Shown: positions 58,489-64,000 of the stretch, one piece after another | How the letters are laid out: each line of letters starts with the position of its first letter | Numbering within the stretch: the first letter of the stretch is position 1 | Assembly: GCA_963969365.1 (NCBI GenBank) | Contig: OZ017746.1 | Location: 4,154,001 to 4,218,000 of the forward strand | Direction: 5' to 3' | DNA length: 64,000 nt | Source of the DNA: Asterochloris sp. CNOR1 | Taxonomy: Eukaryota; Chlorophyta; Trebouxiophyceae; Trebouxiales; Trebouxiaceae | The notes under the pieces: model-generated | Database searches by the model: none | Told to the model about the DNA's origin: nothing | The model's input: only the letters and a program-made list of their open reading frames with translations | Made by a program: the position numbers and the translations under genes

Positions 58489-60943
58489 ATGTCTGCCTCT
58501 GTGCTCCAGGCTCCATGCGGACCTGGGTCAGGGTGCCTCCCGCCCTCTGTTCATAGGCAAAGACATTGCCAGAGGTCAAGCAAGAGATGTCGAGTGCAGG
58601 CTGCAGCTGAGGCTGCACTGCAGACATCAGAGGCCCCAGAGATCCCAATCTGGCTAAATGTGAGCGCGTCTGCTACTCCTGTGCATGCTTGCATGATGCT
58701 CAGCCCTGATCGCCTGTCTGCAGAACGTTCCCCATGCAAGGGAAACCAGGCAGTTTTTCTATGATGACGCCGCCAGATCCATCCTAGCCGGCTTGAAGTC
58801 TGGCGAGACCAGGCTCAGAGTCAAGTCAGCAGTGGAGCTGGCCGCTGCTATGGCCCAATGTTTGCAGCCTGTTTGCGAGGTTGCTTCCTCATCTGCAGGT
58901 GTACCATACCAGAGCTGAACCCTGAAATGGACGTGTACCGCATAGGAACCATGCTTGAGATGGCTCGTGAGATTGCATGGCAGCTGGCTCAGGATGGCAG
59001 GTCCGTCAAGGTCTGCGTGCAGCAGTCCATGGGACAGGGCGTCTTCCAGGTGAGGGGCACAACTGCAGAGGCCCAGCTGAGCTGAGGTGGTTGCACTGCT
59101 GTCGGCTGCAGACCACTACAGACCTGTTCATGCTCTTTTAACTTTCTGAAAATGTTATAATGGCAATCCCAGCTTAGGCGAATAACAGCTGGCTTGACTG
59201 GCTGGCCACCCTCAGCTAACATGGTCTTGAGCTTTGGCATCCTGGGCAGACTCTGCCAGTGCCTTGCCTGGGCCGTGCACAGCCTCACCGTATGCATCAA
59301 GCACCTGACTGCAGGGTCTCCCCCTCTCTCTGTCAGGTGTAAGGAAAATAATGACTATGATGGACTGGGGCGGTGAGTGATGTATGTCTGCATGTGATAC
59401 AGTATACGTATGTCTGCAAGTTTGTTGTATGCATGAAATATATTGTCGGCCTTGCTGGCTAACATCAAGAAGCTACACTGTCTTGGACCTTGCAGTCTTT
59501 CAGGCAGCCCTTCAAGGGGCTGTGCCTCTGCCAGTGCCCTGGTAGCCTTCAGAGGACCTACTTCTCTGTCTTGACCCTTACACTGCCCGGGTGGCCCTGG
59601 CAAGCACCAACCATGCTCCGCGTTGCTGTCCTTCACTGACAGAGCTCCCTGCGCTGCAGACATTGCAGAGTTTGTCAGCTTTGGGGAAGTGGGGGCGGAT
59701 CAGGTGCATCCCGCAGCCAGTGTGTTCATGCTCCTGCTGACCCCTGTCCAGACTGCTGCTGTTGGCTTGAAGGGTTCCACCTGCCTGCAGGTCGATGCTG
59801 CCAGTTACTATCTACTGGTGGCTCCGCAGAATATGGTCGGCAACACCATCCTCACTGGCATGGGCGAGATGGTGAGCTGCTTCACTCACAGCGTCTTTAC
59901 ATGCATACAAGGCAGGACTGGAATGCACGCTGCTTCATTGAAAAACATGCCTTCCAGCCAGGCAACCAACGTGCCCAGAGGGGCTGATCTGCAAACCTGC
60001 AGCCAGTGTTCAGCAGGAAAGTCAGGTCGGGCTGTTTGCGCTGCAGCTTGGCCTGCAGGGCTCCTGCATTCCTCGCAGACAGAAACGGTGTGCCTGCTGT
60101 CTGGGCTGCCTTGCCCCTACCTGACAGTCCCCTGTTGGATACTGTGTGCTGGCGTGAGTAGACGCGCACCAACACGCTTGCTGCTCAAGCAAACCTGCCT
60201 GTGCACTGCTGGTGCGCAGCTGGAGGAGGTTGAGCGGCAAGGGAAGGTGATGATCCTCCTCAATCCTGTGTTGAAGGACATCCCCAGCTCTTCAGGCGTC
60301 ATGGGGGTCCGGTGAGCAGACTGTACATGCCACACCATGTTCTGCAGTGTTTGCATGGAGCCACCGAGCTTGGCATGTCGAGTCGTGCTGAATCTCGCGC
60401 TGCTGACCAGCCAGAGTATAGCATGCCACGCACCTGTAGAGATCTGAGGACCTTTGTCGCTGAACCCTGCAGACCTGCACTGCACTGTCAGGCATCAGGC
60501 CTGTGCACAAGCAGCCTGCAGGTGCTGGGGAGGTCATGCACTGCAGGAAGGAGGCATGCATGGCATCTTGATGTTGAGGCTTGACATAGCAGCACTCCAA
60601 AGGCCTGCATCACCCTGCAGAACATCTGACTTGCTGCAGTGAATGCTGCAGGGGAAGGGCTGAGAGGATGGCATTTGCGTCCAGCTTCAGCTATGCCTAC
60701 CACTTCCGCCTCCTGTATCAGAGCAGTGCCCTCATGTACCCAATCATGGGAGCCATGCGCTACTCGATTGAGGACAGGATTTGGAGGGTGTATAGGCGGG
60801 AGGCTCCTCGCAAAAGGGAGGAGAGCTATGAACTGGTGGGGGAGTTTGACATGCAGCCAGAGGGCCAGAGCTTGAACGAGTGCTTCAAGAGGAAGCCTGA
60901 TCCTCCAAGGGACCCCAGCCGACCTGCATGGATGGACTTGTGA
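58489..60943 (+). CDS. DUF1995 chloroplast protein, LPA3-like
   Basis: Plant LPA3 (LOW PSII ACCUMULATION 3) assists photosystem II assembly in the stroma and has this domain. Eight exons join in frame to 329 aa: 58489-58659, 58724-58824, 58899-59049, 59315-59372, 59660-59703, 59791-59871, 60220-60311, 60652-60943. The first 33 residues (many Ser, Arg, Cys, His; ending KRCRVQAAA) look like a transit peptide. The hallmark CTIPELNPEMDVYRIGTMLE is present, followed by KVCVQQSMGQGVFQ, LSGVRKIMTMMDWG, VSFGEVGADQ, YYLLVAPQNMVGNTI and a C-terminal half beginning RMAFASSFSYAYHF. DUF1995 is a wider plastid family, so the LPA3 name is a best match, not proof. The donor of exon 2 is GTCAGC. Confidence 0.85.
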
Positions 60944-61882
60944 CGATTAATCCCTTGTTGGAGCAAATGTTTGAGTGCTACCTGTCTTTGCAAACATTCT
61001 AGTTTCAGTGTTGCCAAGGGTTCCATGCATTCAGATTGCTGGACTGACATCTTTGCTACACCAGAGTGTGGCAGGCCCTGCAAAACCAGATGCCCTACTG
61101 TGTAGAATAAGCCTGCAAGACTACTTCCTGTCTTGCAGCATCACAATGGTGGCATGTGCCCTCCTGATCAATGTGGTCCACAGTCCAGGGCAGGTTCCCC
61201 AGTACTCTAAGAGCATGGAACATAGTCAAAGCAACTTATAGCATCATTGCCCTCTGCTGATTGATTCTGCAGGCTTGCCTTACATGTCAGCATCCCTCTA
61301 AGCTGGGGCGACAAGCTGACAACCGCACCAATTTGCAAGGCTGTGTTGCTGGAAGTGCTGGCTGATGCAGCTCAGTTAGGTGGCCTGCTTACTCTCCCTG
61401 CCGTCAGGCATGGACCTGCACTTCTGTTATGGAGCGCATTTTCACATGTCAGGCACTGACCCTGGCCCTGTGACCCGCGCTGGCTGCACACTGCAGCTGC
61501 AGAGTGAAAGCTGGTGCCTGAGCTATCTGCAGTGAGATCTTTGCAGCAGCAACGAGCCTGCAAGCTGAACCCACATAGCTGTGCAGCTGTATTGGAAGCT
61601 CATCAGGCACTCGTTACACAGCACCTGAGCACTTGCTCTTGACTGCCACTGTGCTTTGGGCTGCAAAGGCTGACCCATTACTCTGCTTGGTATTCTGCAC
61701 AACCAAGCTCACCAGCATGAGTCTGACTGTTCTAGAGCTGCTCAGCACTATATGTCTCCGGCGAATCCTTCAGTGAGTGATCAGACCTGGACTTTCCGTC
61801 AAACGGCAAGTGCTGTGCCATGCCACAAATATGGTTTTTTAATATTCTCCTGCCTTTCCCAGAAGGACAATAGCCTCACGCC
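60944..61882. other. Intergenic stretch between two same-strand genes
   Basis: No supported gene; should hold the 3' end of the LPA3-like gene and the MED21 promoter. Confidence 0.5.
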
Positions 61883-62389
61883 ATGGCAGCTGATCTTGTC
61901 TCTCAGCTGCAGGAGAAACTCAACAGCCTCCTCTCGCAGTACATCAGTGCTGTAGGCACATTGCAGCGAGATGCTGGGCCAGTCAGTCTCAGAGGGGAGC
62001 AGGTCATGCTCAGTACGGAACAGCAGGCCTCACGGCCAGAAGCCCCAGGCTCTCAGCCGATTTCTGAATTTGCACAGCAGATCTCTACTACATCAAAATC
62101 CATCTCAGGGCTGGTACAGCAGCTGCCTGATGTGACAGTACCTGAAGAAGAACAGCTGCAGGGCATTGCCCAGCTGCAAGTGGAGCAGGAGGAGGCCAAA
62201 GCTGCATATCGAGCAGCAAGGCTGCAGCTGGAGGACAAGCTGGCACAGGTGACATCCAGCATCTCACCTGCCTGATGTGTTTTGTTTGACAGCTGCCAGC
62301 ATTGCCAAGCGCCCAGTGCTCCGCAGGTGCAGCAGGCTTTTGGGACCCTGGCTGACTGGCAGCTGCAACACCCAGGGCAACCCCCCTGA
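61883..62389 (+). CDS. MED21: Mediator subunit 21 (MED21/SRB7)
   Basis: Essential middle-module subunit of Mediator, which links activators to RNA polymerase II. Exons 61883-62248 and 62327-62389 give 142 aa, the usual size. The N-terminus DLVSQLQEKLNSLLSQYISA followed by VGTLQRDAGPVSL matches plant MED21 (ISQLQEQVNTIAMLAFNTFG, TLQRDAPPVRL). QISTTSKSISGLVQQLPD and a long C-terminal coiled coil (EEEQLQGIAQLQVEQEEAK) follow as in the family. A reading that ignores the intron would end eight residues after the donor, while the spliced form continues the helix to QQAFGTLADWQ. The stop is about 145 bp from the VTA1 stop on the other strand. Confidence 0.88.
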
Positions 62390-62534
62390 TGGAAGTACCT
62401 GAAGCCTGACATGTAGTCGATTGCCACATGGAACAGCAATGGGCACACCATATTCATGTAATGGCTGAGTATTGTCTCTGAACATGGCGATGGCCAGCAG
62501 GAACGACACAGAACTGAATAACTGAGCATGTTAG

Positions 62535-64000
62535 CTATCTGCCTTTGGGCTGGGCACTGGGATCTGTGAGCAACTTCAGAGCATCATTCAGATACTTGAC
62601 TGCTGAACTGACATCGTCGAAGCTGAGAGAGCTGACCGCATATTTTGCAAACTTCTGGGCCTCTGTCTGCGCCAGAGTGGATGGCTGGAACCCCGGCGGC
62701 GCCATGTGAGGAGCTGCAGGAGGTCCACCTGCATGTCCTGTGACAAACTTTTGAGTGAGCTGCATGTCCGCAAACACTAGCATATACTCACACAGGCCTC
62801 AGCGGCACTGCACCTCACCCAGTGGGTCAACACATGAGGGGCAGCAACATGGCCCCCGACCCAATGCAAGCATGCAAACATTTATAGCTGAGAACAATGC
62901 ACTGCACCTGAGCTGCTCCCATACTGCGGCGGTGAGGGGGGCCCCTGATAGGCTCCTAAGGGCTGGCCAGTACTATTGGGGGGGGCGCCAGATCTGGAGG
63001 CATCAGGAGGTGGGTAGCTGGTCCACTGACCAGAGGGCGCCGGCGGTGCTTGGGGAGGCGCTGGCGCACTTGTGTTATTTCTTCCTGCATCTGACCAGGC
63101 TGGCTGCTGTGGGTAGGCGCCAGGCTCTGCAGCAGCCAAGAACAGCACTGGGACCTTGACCAGTGCTGAACAGCCTCACCCTGCGCGGTGGCCTTGCAGC
63201 AAGGAACAATCGTAACCCTCTCCCCAAAAGCAGCTGCACACAGAAACATCTGGTGCGCACAAGCAACTGCCAAGAAACCCCTGCAATCGACGCAAGCCTG
63301 TGTGTGTGTGGAGAGCGCCGCAGATGCACAGTGTACAGCTTCCTGATATGGGCACCACCTGTTGATGCAGCACAGGTCACCAGCTGAGGGCATGGCAACA
63401 GCCTCAAGCAATCAGCACGAAAGGCTTAGCAAGACTTGCGTCCATGAGCACCACCTGCTGATGCAGCAGAGGGGCCCTGCTTGAAGGAAAGGCGGGGCTT
63501 GGGCGCCTGCCCAGCCAGGGCATCCTCTGCTGGCCGAGGCTGCATGTCCCTGAACAACAGGTGCGGCTTGGGGGCCTGAGTCTGAGACTGAGGCTGCCCT
63601 GCTGTCTCAGCTGAGTCCACAGCACCAGGAGTCTGCTGCGGGGGCTGACCTGCGGGTGCCTCAGCTGGAGGGTGCGGCCCTGGGGCCCCCACAAAGTTCA
63701 GCCGCTGCCGGTGTGCACCCACGCCGCGGGGCCCTGCTTCTGCCCCAGGTGGTGCACTGTCGCCCCATGCCTCAACCCGTGCTGCCATCTCATCCAGCTC
63801 AGCCTGCTCAGCGTCGGGCCCAGCCCGCTGCTGCGGGGGGGAGGGCTGCTGCTGCGCATGCCGCTCTGCGTCGCGTGCGGTCTTGTTGATGGAGTTGCTG
63901 GCGCGCTGCAGCTCACGCCCCAGCTCGGAGCGTGCGACATACCCCTCAGACCCAGGTCGGCTCTCACCTGCAGGCCCAGGGGGCGACTGGGTTGCTCCAG
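62535..64000 (-). CDS. VTA1: VTA1/LIP5 ESCRT cofactor, C-terminal part (cut by window edge)
   Basis: VTA1/LIP5 activates the VPS4 ATPase that recycles ESCRT-III in multivesicular-body sorting. Exons (minus order): up to 63455 (open to the window edge), 63126-62908, 62728-62535; phases agree. The last exon is the VTA1 C-terminal dimer/VPS4-binding unit: EAQKFAKYAVSSLSFDDVSS then AVKYLNDALKLLTDPS, against plant LIP5 EKAARFAVSSLAFDDVSVAI. The preceding exons are a long Pro/Gln/Ala-rich linker (PPQAPPAPSGQWTSYPPPD), with a more helical start (LGRELQRASNSINKTARDAE). The N-terminal MIT-like domain is expected beyond 64000. That the long exon belongs to the same gene is inferred from phase and the good donor at 63454. 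Confidence 0.75.
63350..63480 (-). repeat. Decayed copy of a VTA1 exon end and donor
   Basis: Minus CTGCTGCATCAGCAG/GTGGTGCTC at the real donor (63455) recurs 96 bp into the intron as GTGCTGCATCAACAG/GTGGTGCCC. Confidence 0.8.

Noticed and set aside
1-64000. tRNA, rRNA, LTR elements or CRISPR arrays
   Set aside because: I looked for TTC-loop signatures, reverse-transcriptase and integrase motifs, long terminal repeats and regular spacer arrays, and saw none convincing.

Overview
This is eukaryotic nuclear DNA, most likely from a green alga. The genes are dense, GC-rich and intron-rich. Nearly every acceptor reads TGCAG, donors are GTGAG/GTGCG with some GTCAG and two clear GC donors, and introns are mostly 100-1000 bp. 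A chloroplast LPA3-like protein (DUF1995), a plant-type TRP/TRFL telomere-binding protein and a leucine-pathway 2-isopropylmalate synthase point to Viridiplantae. A trebouxiophyte such as a Coccomyxa relative is my guess, not something the sequence proves. Family assignments rest on remembered family sequences, because no search could be run. Where exon chains are given, I checked that the splice phases join in frame from end to end.

Layout. 0-3.5 kb: the 3' part of an unrecognised plus-strand gene. 4.1-10.2 kb or beyond: a minus-strand TRP/TRFL-type telomere-repeat-binding factor with a ubiquitin-like fold and a C-terminal telobox Myb. 11-29 kb: an accessory island holding a small lysine-rich Cys/His protein, an ankyrin fragment, an intact HUH-Rep-like ORF with four 11-bp repeats downstream, a Crypton-like tyrosine recombinase, a spliced gene of a bacterial-looking HEPN-type family, a doubtful small gene and a spliced PD-(D/E)XK (Crinkler-type) nuclease gene. 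29.4-36.1 kb: 2-isopropylmalate synthase (+, 11 exons, 624 aa). 36.2-45.2 kb: a NELF-B/COBRA1 homologue (-, 17 exons, 828 aa). 45.2-45.5 kb: MOZART1 (-, 73 aa). 45.7-52.2 kb: an MFSD6-like major facilitator (+, 12 exons, 689 aa). 52.4-54.9 kb: an unknown probable organelle membrane protein (-). 55.6-56.7 kb: an unknown small protein (+). 58.5-60.9 kb: LPA3-like (+, 8 exons, 329 aa). 61.9-62.4 kb: Mediator MED21 (+). 62.5-64 kb: the C-terminal half of VTA1/LIP5 (-), running off the right edge.

The conserved genes are packed tightly. IPMS and NELF-B are tail to tail 165 bp apart, NELF-B starts about 60 bp after MOZART1 stops, MOZART1 and the transporter are head to head over about 190 bp, and MED21 and VTA1 are tail to tail about 145 bp apart.

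The two most striking observations are these. (1) A full-length NELF-B homologue sits in what looks like a green plant genome; this transcription-pausing subunit is classically described as missing from plants. (2) In at least seven introns of five different genes, the exon edge with its splice site is repeated as decayed tandem copies 75-170 bp into the neighbouring intron. This suggests introns here grow, and perhaps arise, by tandem duplication across splice junctions.
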